A stretch of 64,000 bases of DNA, taken from JBHYDC01 sp051861205 (GTDB taxonomy: Bacteria > Pseudomonadota > Alphaproteobacteria > Rhizobiales > Pleomorphomonadaceae). This document shows, piece after piece, positions 43,833 to 51,703 of the stretch. A program made the position numbers and the translations under genes. The DNA lies in contig JBHYDC010000019.1 of assembly GCA_051861205.1 (NCBI GenBank), forward strand, positions 21,289 to 85,288, in the 5' to 3' direction. The notes under the pieces are model-generated. The model made no database searches. It had not been told where the DNA came from and saw only the letters and a program-made list of their open reading frames with translations. How positions within the stretch are numbered: position 1 is the stretch's first letter; every line of letters begins with the position of its first letter.

Positions 43833-43853
43833 CGTTTTCAACCAGCCGATGAT
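43833..43853. repeat. Direct repeat, right copy (21 bp)
   Basis: Exact copy of 42767-42787, starting 10 bp after the Lrp-type gene. The flanks beyond the 21 bp are not similar. The pair encloses about 1.05 kb. This is what is left by insertion or recombination between short homologies, or by a partial duplication. Confidence 0.7.
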
Positions 43854-43963
43854 AACGCCCCGCCCGGCAGCATAGGCTTGTAACAAACGTAATTTTTAGC
43901 CTAGGAATGGGGCCTACACGTTTCCCGCCCGCTGCGCTGAGCCGCAAGCCGGCCTAGCCCCAG

Positions 43964-44185
43964 GTGCCCCAGTCCGTGCTGAAAGCCGACCATAACCATC
44001 CATTCTACCGGCCGCCTTGGCGGCGTTGGGCACTTGCGGCGGTGGTCGCGCTCTGGCTGTTCTACGAGGTCGCCTTCGGGGGCGAGCCTTTCTGGATGGT
44101 CATCGCCGGCGGCCTTCTCGCCTATACGGTTTGGACCTTCCTGATCAAATGGCCGAAGGACGACGGAAACGGCCCCTCCGCCTAA
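43964..44185 (+). CDS. Small membrane protein
   Basis: 73 residues starting at a GTG. A short polar N-terminus (HNHPFYRPPWRRW) leads into two hydrophobic segments, about 22-37 and 43-61 (PFWMVIAGGLLAYTVWTFLI), with a charged end (KWPKDDGNGPSA). There is no ribosome site of note. It resembles small conserved membrane proteins of Hyphomicrobiales, but I cannot name a function. The coding character and helices are the main support. Confidence 0.6.
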   Translation: MPQSVLKADHNHPFYRPPWRRWALAAVVALWLFYEVAFGGEPFWMVIAGGLLAYTVWTFLIKWPKDDGNGPSA

Positions 44186-44212
44186 GCCGCCCCCTATCCT
44201 CGCATCCCTATG

Positions 44213-44237
44213 AAAAAGGGCCGCACACCGGCGGCCC
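44213..44237 (-). terminator. Rho-independent terminator of phbAB
   Basis: On the minus strand GGGCCGC, a 6-base loop and GCGGCCC are followed by TTTTTC. It ends 26 bp past the phbB stop codon, so the phbA-phbB message should stop here. Confidence 0.8.
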
Positions 44238-44263
44238 CTCGTTGCTTCGCGCTGCGGCCGCTG

Positions 44264-44992
44264 TCAGCCGTTGGCGTAATACTGTCCGCCGTTCATGCTG
44301 TGGATCGCGCCGGTGAAGAAGCCCGCGTGATCGGAGGCAAGGAAGGCCACCAGCGCGCCGATTTCCTCGGCCTTGCCAAGCCGCCCGACCGGGATCTGCT
44401 TGATGATCGCTTTCAGCACGTCCTCGGGCACGGCCGACACCATGTCGGTGTCGATGTAGCCGGGGCAAATGCAGTTCACGGTGATGCCCTTGAACGCGTT
44501 TTCCTGGGCCAGCGCTTTGGTGAACCCGATCACGCCGGCTTTGGCGGCCGAGTAATTCGTCTGCCCCATCTGGCCCTTCTGGCCGTTGATGGACGAGATG
44601 TTGATGATGCGCCCGAAGCCGCGCTCGCGCATGCCTTCGATCACCGGCCGCGTCATCGTGAACATCGAATCAAGATTGGTCGAGATCACCGCGCGCCACT
44701 GCGTGAGATTCATCTTGTGGAACATGCCGTCCTTGGTGATCCCGGCGTTATTCACCAGAATCTCCACCGGTCCAAGCTCCTCGGCCACCTTGGCCAGGCC
44801 CGCCGCGCACGCCGCCTCGTCGGATACGTCCCACTGATAGACGTGGATGCCGGTCTCGGCCTTGAAGGCTTCTGCCTTCTCCACATTCCCCGCGAAGGTT
44901 GCCGCCACCGTGTGGCCGGCCGCCTGCAAGGCCTTCGAGATCGCCGCGCCGATGCCGCGCGTTCCCCCTGTCACAACCGCAACCTTCGCCAT
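44264..44992 (-). CDS. phbB: Acetoacetyl-CoA reductase
   Basis: 242 residues, an SDR enzyme that reduces acetoacetyl-CoA to (R)-3-hydroxybutyryl-CoA with NADPH for polyhydroxybutyrate. The dinucleotide motif TGGTRGIGAAISKAL is at the N-terminus, NNAG in the middle, and the catalytic Tyr and Lys in YSAAKAG. The fourth active-site residue, Ser, is in INISSINGQKGQMGQTNY. The gene follows phbA by 72 bp and ends at a terminator. Confidence 0.95.
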   Translation of the reverse strand: MAKVAVVTGGTRGIGAAISKALQAAGHTVAATFAGNVEKAEAFKAETGIHVYQWDVSDEAACAAGLAKVAEELGPVEILVNNAGITKDGMFHKMNLTQWRAVISTNLDSMFTMTRPVIEGMRERGFGRIINISSINGQKGQMGQTNYSAAKAGVIGFTKALAQENAFKGITVNCICPGYIDTDMVSAVPEDVLKAIIKQIPVGRLGKAEEIGALVAFLASDHAGFFTGAIHSMNGGQYYANG

Positions 44993-45064
44993 GACCCTTC
45001 ACTCCACTGTCCGGAGGGCCGGTTGTCCCGGCCTCCGCCGCTCGTCTCGCGGATTGTTGATCGC

Positions 45065-46246
45065 TCAGCGTTCCACGGTCAGCGCAACGCCCATGCCGCC
45101 GCCGATGCACAGCGTGGCAAGCCCGCGCTTGGCGTTCTGCCGGCCCATCTCATGCAGCAGCGTCACCAGCACGCGCGCGCCGGACGCGCCGATCGGATGG
45201 CCGATCGCGATCGCGCCGCCGTTGACGTTGACCCGCGCCGGATCCCAGCCGATGTCCTTGTTGACCGCGCAGGCCTGCGCCGCGAAGGCCTCGTTGGCCT
45301 CGATCAAATCGAGATCGCCCGTGTTCCACCCGGCCTTCTTCAGCGCCTTCTTCGACGCCGGGATCGGGCCCGTGCCCATGACGGCCGGATCCACACCCGC
45401 CGTTGCCCACGACACGATACGTGCCAGCGGCGTCAGCCCCCGGCGCGCCGCCTCGGCCGCCGTCATCAGCACCAGCGCGGCCGCGCCGTCGTTGAGGCCG
45501 GAGGCATTGCCCGCCGTCACCGTGCCGTCCTTGGAAAACGCCGGCCGCAGCTTGGCAACGGTGTCGAGCGTGGTGCCGGCGCGGATATACTCGTCGTCTT
45601 CCACCACGGTGTCGCCCTTGCGGCCCTTGATGGTCACGGGCGTGATCTCGGCCTTGAACTTACCGGCCTTCTGCGCCGCTTCGGCCTTGTTTTGCGAGGC
45701 AACCGCGAAGGCGTCCTGCTCGTCGCGGGTGATCTGATAGGCGCGCGCCACGTTTTCGGCGGTCGTGCCCATGTGATAGCCATTGAAGGCGTCGATCAGG
45801 CCGTCCTTCAGCATGGAATCGACCATCGCATAGTCGCCCATCTTCACGCCCGCGCGCAGATGCGCCACATGCGGGGCGAGCGACATGCTCTCCTGCCCGC
45901 CGGCCACGATGATATTCGCGTCGCCGTTCGCGATCTGCTGAAGGCCGATCGCCACGGTGCGCAAGCCCGACCCGCAAAGCTGGTTCAGTCCCCACGCCGT
46001 CGTCTCGATCGGCAGTCCGGCCTTCATGGCGGCTTGGCGGGCCGGGTTCTGGCCCTGGCCGGCCGAAAGCACCTGGCCGAAGATCACCTCGTCCACTTCG
46101 CCCGGTTCAACGCCCGCCCGCTCGATGGCGGCCTTGATCACGATCGCGCCAAGATCATGGGCGGGTGTCGATGCGAAAGCGCCGTTGAAGGAACCCACGG
46201 CTGTGCGGGTTGCGGAAACGATGACGATATCGGTGTTCTCGGACAT
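45065..46246 (-). CDS. phbA: Acetyl-CoA acetyltransferase (beta-ketothiolase)
   Basis: 393 residues. It condenses two acetyl-CoA into acetoacetyl-CoA. The nucleophilic Cys is in NQLCGSGLRT; the second half has NVNGGAIAIGHPIGASGAR and the final Cys in CIGGGMGVALTVE. It is the first gene of the phbAB operon, with the promoter in the 46247-46714 gap. PHB synthase is not in the window. Confidence 0.96.
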   Translation of the reverse strand: MSENTDIVIVSATRTAVGSFNGAFASTPAHDLGAIVIKAAIERAGVEPGEVDEVIFGQVLSAGQGQNPARQAAMKAGLPIETTAWGLNQLCGSGLRTVAIGLQQIANGDANIIVAGGQESMSLAPHVAHLRAGVKMGDYAMVDSMLKDGLIDAFNGYHMGTTAENVARAYQITRDEQDAFAVASQNKAEAAQKAGKFKAEITPVTIKGRKGDTVVEDDEYIRAGTTLDTVAKLRPAFSKDGTVTAGNASGLNDGAAALVLMTAAEAARRGLTPLARIVSWATAGVDPAVMGTGPIPASKKALKKAGWNTGDLDLIEANEAFAAQACAVNKDIGWDPARVNVNGGAIAIGHPIGASGARVLVTLLHEMGRQNAKRGLATLCIGGGMGVALTVER

Positions 46247-46714
46247 TTCAGAGGCCTCCCAAGGGTTGCGAGGGGAGGCGTCTCAGCGCCCGCTCTCGCG
46301 AGGTGTTCGAATTCGTGTCTCAAGCCGCGCCGCCGGAAGCCTTTCGCGGTGGTCGCGCGGGGTCACGGAGGGGTCTAATCGGTCAACGTCGTTCGGCCGT
46401 CTATCTTTCCCAAAAACCGCCGTGCATCGTTGCTTTGCGAGCGCACTACAGTCCGGCAAGGTGGCCGCTGTCAACTCGACACCAGACTATGAGTCTTTCG
46501 TGCAATCACCTTGCGCCGCCATGGCCTCTTGATCGCCGTCACGGCGCTGCGAAAGACTATGGCCGCGCCGCACAAAAGCCCCTAACATTCAGGGCGGGAG
46601 GCGATTACGGTCACGCGCGGACGGTTGCAGCCGGGTTCGCCCCATCACGTTCCGGGGCTGGCGGCGAACGGTCGGTGCCATCCCGGATCTTGTTCGAGAG
46701 GGGCGACTAGACAC
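46247..46714. other. 468-bp divergent promoter region between phbA and phaR
   Basis: No gene is supported. The stretch must contain the phbAB promoter on the minus strand and that of phaR on the plus strand. I found no convincing -35/-10 pair, terminator or strong palindrome. GAGAGGGG 12 bases before the phaR ATG is a distant ribosome site. Confidence 0.4.
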
Positions 46715-47311
46715 ATGGCCAAGTCCGACGAGCCGACGATCATCAAGAAATACGCCAATCGACGCCTCTACAATACGGGAACCAGCACGTATGTGACGCT
46801 CGAAGACCTTGCCAACATGGTCAAGGGCGGGGAAGACTTCGTGGTCTTCGATGCCAAGACCAGCGAGGAAATCACCCATTCGGTGCTGACGCAGATCATC
46901 TTCGAGCAGGAAAACAAGGGCCAGAACCTCTTGCCGATCGCCTTCCTGCGCCAGCTCATCCGCTTTTACGGCGACAGCCTGCAAACGCTGGTTCCAAGCT
47001 ATCTCGAACACTCCATGGGTCAGCTCACGCGCGAGCAGGAGCGGTTCCGCCAGCAGCTTGGCACCACCTTCGGAAACACCGCCGCCTTCGAGGCCATGGA
47101 CGAGCAGATCCGCCGCAATACCGAAATGTTCGAGCGCGCCTTCCGCATGTTCATGCCCTTCAGCGCGGGGGAGGCCGGCGAGGCCGCCAAGACCGAAGGT
47201 CTGCGGCCTGCCGCTGCCACCCCGCCGGCCCGCTCGGAGGATATCGATGCCCTCAAGAAGCAGCTTGAGGCGATGCAGAAGCGGCTTGATCAGCTCGCGC
47301 CGGAGAAGTGA
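46715..47311 (+). CDS. phaR: PHB synthesis repressor PhaR
   Basis: 198 residues from the ATG at 46715. The N-terminal PHA/PHB accumulation regulator domain is clear: TIIKKYANRRLYNTGTSTYV, then LANMVKGGEDFVVFDAKTSE; a second domain follows (PSYLEHSMGQLTREQERFRQ), then an Ala/Pro linker and a short C-terminal helix. PhaR binds PHB and promoter DNA, and represses phasin genes. It faces away from phbAB. Its 3' end overlaps the EAL gene by 22 bp. Confidence 0.93.
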   Translation: MAKSDEPTIIKKYANRRLYNTGTSTYVTLEDLANMVKGGEDFVVFDAKTSEEITHSVLTQIIFEQENKGQNLLPIAFLRQLIRFYGDSLQTLVPSYLEHSMGQLTREQERFRQQLGTTFGNTAAFEAMDEQIRRNTEMFERAFRMFMPFSAGEAGEAAKTEGLRPAAATPPARSEDIDALKKQLEAMQKRLDQLAPEK

Positions 47312-49080
47312 CCGGAAGTGACCGGCGCCGCATCGTCAAGCTCGATCGGCCCCACCAGCAATCCCGAATAGCTGGGATAACCGTCCGCCTCGTGCTCGGG
47401 GCGGGCGCGGGCGAGCATTTTTTCGGTCATCGGCGTCACGCGCAATTGCGGCTCGCCAAAGTAGCGGCCCTGTAGCGCCTGAACCCCGGCATCGGTCAAA
47501 AGTGCGGCGGTTGTTTCATTCTGAACGAATTCGGCCACCACGCGAATCCCAAAATGATGCGCAAGTTTGGCCAGCGTCCGCACGAACATGGCCGAGTCCG
47601 CGTCGGTCGCGACGTCCTTGATGTAGCTGCCGTCGATCTTCACCCAGTCGAGTTCCAGCTTGCGCAGCGCCAGAAACGACGTGTGGCCCGAGCCGAAATC
47701 GTCAATCGCAACCCGGCAGCCGATATCGCGCAGCATCTCCGACATCCGCAGCATCTCATCCATGTTGCCCATCGCCGTCGTCTCGGTGATTTCCACGGTG
47801 AGCCGGGCCGCAATGTCGCGGGTGGCGCTCACCGCGTCCATCAGCAGGCCGATCCAGGTCGGATCGGAAAGCGTCTTAACCGACACGTTGACGGCGAGGC
47901 GAAGGCCCTTGTTGGCGGCAAGGTCGCCGAGCACCAATTGCAGCGCCCGCTGGTCCAGCCGGCGGGTCAGCCCCAACCGGTCGGCGGTGGCGATCAGCGG
48001 TCCGGCCGAAACCACCTTGCCGTCGTCCTGAACAAGCCGCAGCAGCGCCTCATAGGAAATGATGCGGCGCGTCGTAGCATCCACCACCGGCTGATAGGCC
48101 AGCACGAAGCGGTTGCCGCCAAGCCCGCGCACGATCTCCTCGGCAAGGGCCCGGTTGCCCCGGCGCCACCGGTCGCGGTCGGCCGAGGGTTGATAGACCT
48201 TGAGGCCCCCGCCGCGTTCCGCGCGCGCATCGGTCAGCGCTTCCTCGGCGCGCTGGGCGGCGGTATCGGCGGTCTGGGCGTAGCGCGGCACCAGCACGGC
48301 GCCGATCGAGATATTGGCCTGAACCTCTGCCTCCAGCGTCGAAACGGGCTCGCTTTCCACCGCCGAGCGGAAGCGTTCGGCTGCATAGCTGAGCGCCGAT
48401 TCCGTGCTCCCTCGCAGCACCGCGCCAAGCTTGTGGCCCGACATATGGCCGATCAGATCCCCGGCCCGCAGCCGCCGCATGATGCGGCTCGCCGTCGCGG
48501 CGATGATCCGGTCGCCCACGTCATAGCCGAAATTCGCGTTGACCCGGGCCAGATCGTTGATGGCGATCACCATGAAAGCCGACGAGCTGCCCTGATCCTG
48601 GGTGTGATCGCGGATCACCGTATCGAGCTGCGAAAGTAGGGCCTCGCGGGTCAGTAATCCCGACGGCTTCCCGCCGGCCTCGGCAGGCTTTGCATCCAGC
48701 GCGCGAAGAAAGCCATGGAACACGACCGGCCGGCCCGCTTCGTCGAAGGTCCACCGGCCGGTTTCTTGAAGCAACCGGCCTTCCACTCCGGCGGCTTCGG
48801 CCCTCAGTTCCATGGTCACGTCATACTCGCGCGCCGGTCCGCTCGGCCGCAGCGCGGGTATCGCCGTCATGCGCCGGGCGGCGGTCGCGGGCGTGAATAG
48901 ACGCTGAAGATCGCGCCCGCTTGCCGGCGCGGTGCCCGACAAAAGGCCGAGCACGGCCTCCGCGCCATGTGCCCAAATGATTTCGTCGGAGGTTATGTCC
49001 CAGCGGAATCCAGCCATACGCAGCGCCTTGAGAATCCCCAAGGCTTCGCTATCCGCCAGGTTTTTCAAGCTGTCCTGCAT
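47290..49080 (-). CDS. c-di-GMP phosphodiesterase-like protein with degenerate GGDEF and EAL
   Basis: 596 residues. An N-terminal PAS-like region (about 15-130) is followed by a GGDEF-fold domain (about 140-300) in which the catalytic motif reads SGHKLG, so it cannot be a cyclase. The EAL domain (about 315-560) has YEALLRL, NVSVKTL, EITETTAM, DDFGSGH, KIDGSYI and AEFVQ (usually AEGVE), so the metal ligands look complete. It probably hydrolyses c-di-GMP, with the GGDEF fold as regulator. It is cytosolic, without membrane helices. Confidence 0.9.
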   Translation of the reverse strand: MQDSLKNLADSEALGILKALRMAGFRWDITSDEIIWAHGAEAVLGLLSGTAPASGRDLQRLFTPATAARRMTAIPALRPSGPAREYDVTMELRAEAAGVEGRLLQETGRWTFDEAGRPVVFHGFLRALDAKPAEAGGKPSGLLTREALLSQLDTVIRDHTQDQGSSSAFMVIAINDLARVNANFGYDVGDRIIAATASRIMRRLRAGDLIGHMSGHKLGAVLRGSTESALSYAAERFRSAVESEPVSTLEAEVQANISIGAVLVPRYAQTADTAAQRAEEALTDARAERGGGLKVYQPSADRDRWRRGNRALAEEIVRGLGGNRFVLAYQPVVDATTRRIISYEALLRLVQDDGKVVSAGPLIATADRLGLTRRLDQRALQLVLGDLAANKGLRLAVNVSVKTLSDPTWIGLLMDAVSATRDIAARLTVEITETTAMGNMDEMLRMSEMLRDIGCRVAIDDFGSGHTSFLALRKLELDWVKIDGSYIKDVATDADSAMFVRTLAKLAHHFGIRVVAEFVQNETTAALLTDAGVQALQGRYFGEPQLRVTPMTEKMLARARPEHEADGYPSYSGLLVGPIELDDAAPVTSGHFSGAS

Positions 49081-49273
49081 GGGCTTGTCCGCCGATCCGA
49101 AATGATCGGCCGCAGCCTAAAGGCCCATGCCTTAAGGACACGCGAAAGATTTGAACGACGTTGGCAATTCTTTTTGCGTTGAACAGCACCGCTGGCCCAC
49201 CGCTTGCTGGACTGAGGCAGATGTCCAAAGTCCTGTTTCGTTTTGGGACAGTCACGCCGAGAGGTTCGGAGCC

Positions 49274-49630
49274 ATGCTCCCATCCGTCCAGCTTCCCTAT
49301 AACGGCTCCCGCGCCGCACAGCGCCGGCCCCAGGGCGTTGCCGCTGCGTCCGGCTCGGCCGATGCCCGCATGGACGGTCCCGGCCGCAGCGTCGTTGTGC
49401 CGGCGTCTGCTGCGCGCGAGAATGCCAGCGGCGGCGCATCGGGCGCTGACTGGTCCGGGGCCTCGGCGTCCTTCATCACCCAGCTTGCCGTCCTGCACAT
49501 CGGCGGCGGCGACCGGCGCTCGCGCCGCACTCCGGATCTGGTGACGGACCGCGCCAACCGCGCCTACCACACCGGCAGCCGGCTCGGCTCAGAGATTCTG
49601 CCGGGTTTCCTCGTCAGCCGCGATGTCTGA
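49274..49630 (+). CDS. Small hypothetical protein
   Basis: 118 residues from the ATG at 49274, rich in Ala, Ser, Arg and Pro, with no membrane segment. The C-terminal part has ASFITQLAVLHIGGG and YHTGSRLGSEILP. Small proteins of this kind, with an invariant end, exist in Hyphomicrobiales without known function; I cannot confirm membership. GGAG lies only two bases before the ATG. It could be a false ORF in GC-rich sequence. Confidence 0.4.
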   Translation: MLPSVQLPYNGSRAAQRRPQGVAAASGSADARMDGPGRSVVVPASAARENASGGASGADWSGASASFITQLAVLHIGGGDRRSRRTPDLVTDRANRAYHTGSRLGSEILPGFLVSRDV

Positions 49631-49658
49631 TCGCCGATTTCCGGCGGGAAGGGCGCGA

Positions 49659-50069
49659 TCAGCCCCAGCCGATATCCCGGCGCGCCCCGCTGATGGTGAT
49701 CGAGAAGCCCGCGACCACGTCGATGAAGGCGATCACGGTCAGGATCAGAAACACCGAGTGCGCCGCACCGGGCACAATCAGAAACTCCACGAGATAGATC
49801 ACGAACACCAGCATCGAGAGCACGTGATCGGCCAATGACGCCGTGCCAGTTCGTGTCGCTTTCAAAATTTCAATGAAGAGCAGGGCGACCGCCGCCACGA
49901 TCATCAAAGCGCCCGTCGTCAGCGTGAAGATGGCGCCGGATAGCATGGGCGCCGAAAAGAGCGCCGCACCCCACGGATCGCCAGTCGTCCCGGCCATCTC
50001 CGCCAGCCCGAAGACCGCCAGATTGTAAACGATCAGCGGCAGCACGGTCAGCGGAATGGCTCTCAGCAT
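49659..50069 (-). CDS. Conserved membrane protein
   Basis: About 136 residues from the third of three consecutive ATGs (CGAGG is six bases upstream of it). Four hydrophobic helices are predicted: about 3-23, 38-62 (MLSGAIFTLTTGALMIVAA), 80-98 and 105-125. The C-terminus is short and basic. No catalytic motifs are visible. It stands alone between the small hypothetical gene and rpmF. Confidence 0.75.
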   Translation of the reverse strand: MLRAIPLTVLPLIVYNLAVFGLAEMAGTTGDPWGAALFSAPMLSGAIFTLTTGALMIVAAVALLFIEILKATRTGTASLADHVLSMLVFVIYLVEFLIVPGAAHSVFLILTVIAFIDVVAGFSITISGARRDIGWG

Positions 50070-50190
50070 CATCATCCTCGCCGCCTAGGCTGTCTGCGCA
50101 TGGATCAAAGCCGCACGCGTTGCCGGCGTATCCAGCCACTACGCTTATCAAACATCAACCCCGGACAGCCATGCCGGTTCACCCCGAAAC

Positions 50191-50214
50191 GACAAAGCCG
50201 GCGCAAGCGCCGGC
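50191..50214 (-). terminator. Terminator downstream of rpmF
   Basis: GCCGGCGC and GCGCCGGC (50197-50214) form a tight stem; on the minus strand it is followed by TTTGTCGTTTC, an interrupted U-run. It lies 65 bp after the rpmF stop codon. Confidence 0.65.
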
Positions 50215-50278
50215 CCATCGTCTTCAATCTGTTTTTGCCCAGAAGTCCGTCAAACGGCTTCCGTCACCGAAGAACCCG

Positions 50279-50464
50279 TCAGACGGTCTCTTTGGCTTCC
50301 AGCACCTGACGGCCCCGGTACATGCCGGTCTTCAGGTCCACGTGATGTGGGCGGCGCAGCTCGCCCGAGGTCTTGTCCTCGACATAGGTCGGGGCCTTCA
50401 GGGCGTCGTGGGAACGGCGCATGCCGCGCTTCGACGGCGACGTCTTTCGCTTGGGGACTGCCAT
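50279..50464 (-). CDS. rpmF: 50S ribosomal protein L32
   Basis: 61 residues, a complete L32: MAVPKRKTSPSKRGMRRSHD, then the tail PHHVDLKTGMYRGRQVLEAK. The four zinc-binding Cys of some L32 proteins are absent, as usual in alphaproteobacteria. It is monocistronic, ends at the terminator at 50191-50214, and is preceded by mtgA on the same strand with a 144-bp gap that must hold its promoter. Confidence 0.97.
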   Translation of the reverse strand: MAVPKRKTSPSKRGMRRSHDALKAPTYVEDKTSGELRRPHHVDLKTGMYRGRQVLEAKETV

Positions 50465-50608
50465 GTCTCGAACTCCATCGCCCGGAGATACCCGATTTCA
50501 CGCCAAGAGCGGACCGGGCGATGCACAAGGGCGTTCGCGTCAAAATGATGCGGCCTTATACAGAGCCTAGCCGGAGTTGACCAGTCCCACGGCTGAAAAA
50601 ACCACGCC

Positions 50609-51430
50609 TCACGTCCCCTTGTCATAGAGGCAGCCGATATAGGCGCCCGATTGCATCGCCCGCCGCTCAATGGTGCGGGCATAGCGCTGTTGATACTTGC
50701 CGGGCTTCTTGGGGTTGCGCAGGATCGGATTGGGCAGCGCCGCCGCCATCAGCGCCGCCTCCCGGCGCGTCAGTTTGGCCGCCGGCTTGCCGAAATAAGA
50801 CTGCGCCGCTGCTTCCGCGCCGTAGAGATTGGGGCCCCATTCGGCGATATTGAGATAGATCTCCATCGTCCGCCGCTTCGACCAGACCAGATCGGCATAA
50901 AGCGCGATCGGGATCTCCAATCCCTTGCGCAGATAGCTGCGCGAATTCCACAGATAAAGATTCTTCACCGTCTGCATGGTGATGGTGCTCGCCCCTCGCG
51001 AGGGGCCGCCGCTGTCGCCGAGCACCAGTTGCAGCGCCTCGAAATCCACGCCGCCATGCTCGCAATAGCGGCCATCCTCGCTCATCACCACGCTTTGCAC
51101 GAGATGCGGCGAAATCTCGTCGAAGGACACCCAATCGCGCGTATAGCCCTTGAAGGTCACAAGGTCCCACAGCATCAGTGTCGAAGCCGGCGGCGGCACC
51201 AGCGCATAGGTCGGCACCAGCAAGACCGGGATCGCCGCCAGACCGGCCAGCACCCAGACCACCCGCTTCACGCCCATACGCCAGTTGAACCGCCGGGGTT
51301 TCACCGCCGCCTCGGCCACCGTATTCGCCCCAGCCTCGCCCGTCACAGCCTCGCCCGAACCCATATCTCCGTCGCCGACCGCCATCACCGACCCTATCTG
51401 CGCCGCGCCCCCCGGCGCATACGCGCTCAC
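50609..51430 (-). CDS. mtgA: Monofunctional peptidoglycan glycosyltransferase
   Basis: 273 residues. An Ala/Gly-rich cytosolic start, one membrane helix (about residues 56-77), then a glycosyltransferase-51 domain. The catalytic Glu is in SEDGRYCEHGGVD, followed by GASTITMQTVKNLYLW, the second Glu in KRRTMEIYLNIAEWGPNLYG, and LTRREAALMAAALPNP. It polymerises lipid II at the outer face of the inner membrane. In-frame ATGs at 51385 and 51364 could shorten the N-terminus, since the first 40 residues are unlike the family. Confidence 0.93.
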   Translation of the reverse strand: MSAYAPGGAAQIGSVMAVGDGDMGSGEAVTGEAGANTVAEAAVKPRRFNWRMGVKRVVWVLAGLAAIPVLLVPTYALVPPPASTLMLWDLVTFKGYTRDWVSFDEISPHLVQSVVMSEDGRYCEHGGVDFEALQLVLGDSGGPSRGASTITMQTVKNLYLWNSRSYLRKGLEIPIALYADLVWSKRRTMEIYLNIAEWGPNLYGAEAAAQSYFGKPAAKLTRREAALMAAALPNPILRNPKKPGKYQQRYARTIERRAMQSGAYIGCLYDKGT

Positions 51431-51483
51431 ATAAGAGACAATCGGCCCGGTTTTCCAGGATCAAACGTTGCTCAACCCCAAAA

Positions 51484-51502
51484 TTGCACTTTTTTTGTGC
51501 AA
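51484..51502. promoter_or_regulatory. Palindrome with T-tract loop upstream of mtgA
   Basis: TTGCAC and GTGCAA enclose seven Ts, 54-72 bp before the mtgA start. It could be an operator with a bendable A/T core. No known regulator can be assigned. Confidence 0.35.
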
Positions 51503-51656
51503 ATGCCAGACATTTAACCCCAATTGCCCAGTTTTTATCATGGCTCTTTCTTAGGCAGGCTGAGAAACTCGGCTTGTCAAGTTTTCGTCCGGCTTTTCCG
51601 GCTTTCTAGTTCAGGTTTTGGCGCGTCGCGCTTGACGGTTTCCTCCCAGACTTCAG

Positions 51657-51680
51657 GCCGGACAATGTCCGGCATTTTTT
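51657..51680 (+). terminator. Terminator-like hairpin in plus orientation after putA
   Basis: GCCGGAC, a 3-base loop and GTCCGGC are followed by ATTTTTTCTTTTCC on the plus strand. It sits 31 bp past the putA stop codon, but the U-run faces the opposite way, so it would stop a plus-strand transcript coming from 51431-51656 before it runs into putA antisense. No protein gene is seen there. Confidence 0.55.
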
Positions 51681-51703
51681 CTTTTCCAGTCCGCGCCCCG
51701 CCC

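Noticed and set aside
44210..46378. 722-codon plus-strand frame
   Set aside because: It lies antisense over both phbB and phbA, which have intact catalytic motifs; the product has no recognisable domain.
47554..48639. 361-codon plus-strand frame
   Set aside because: It is antisense to the GGDEF/EAL gene and has no domain.
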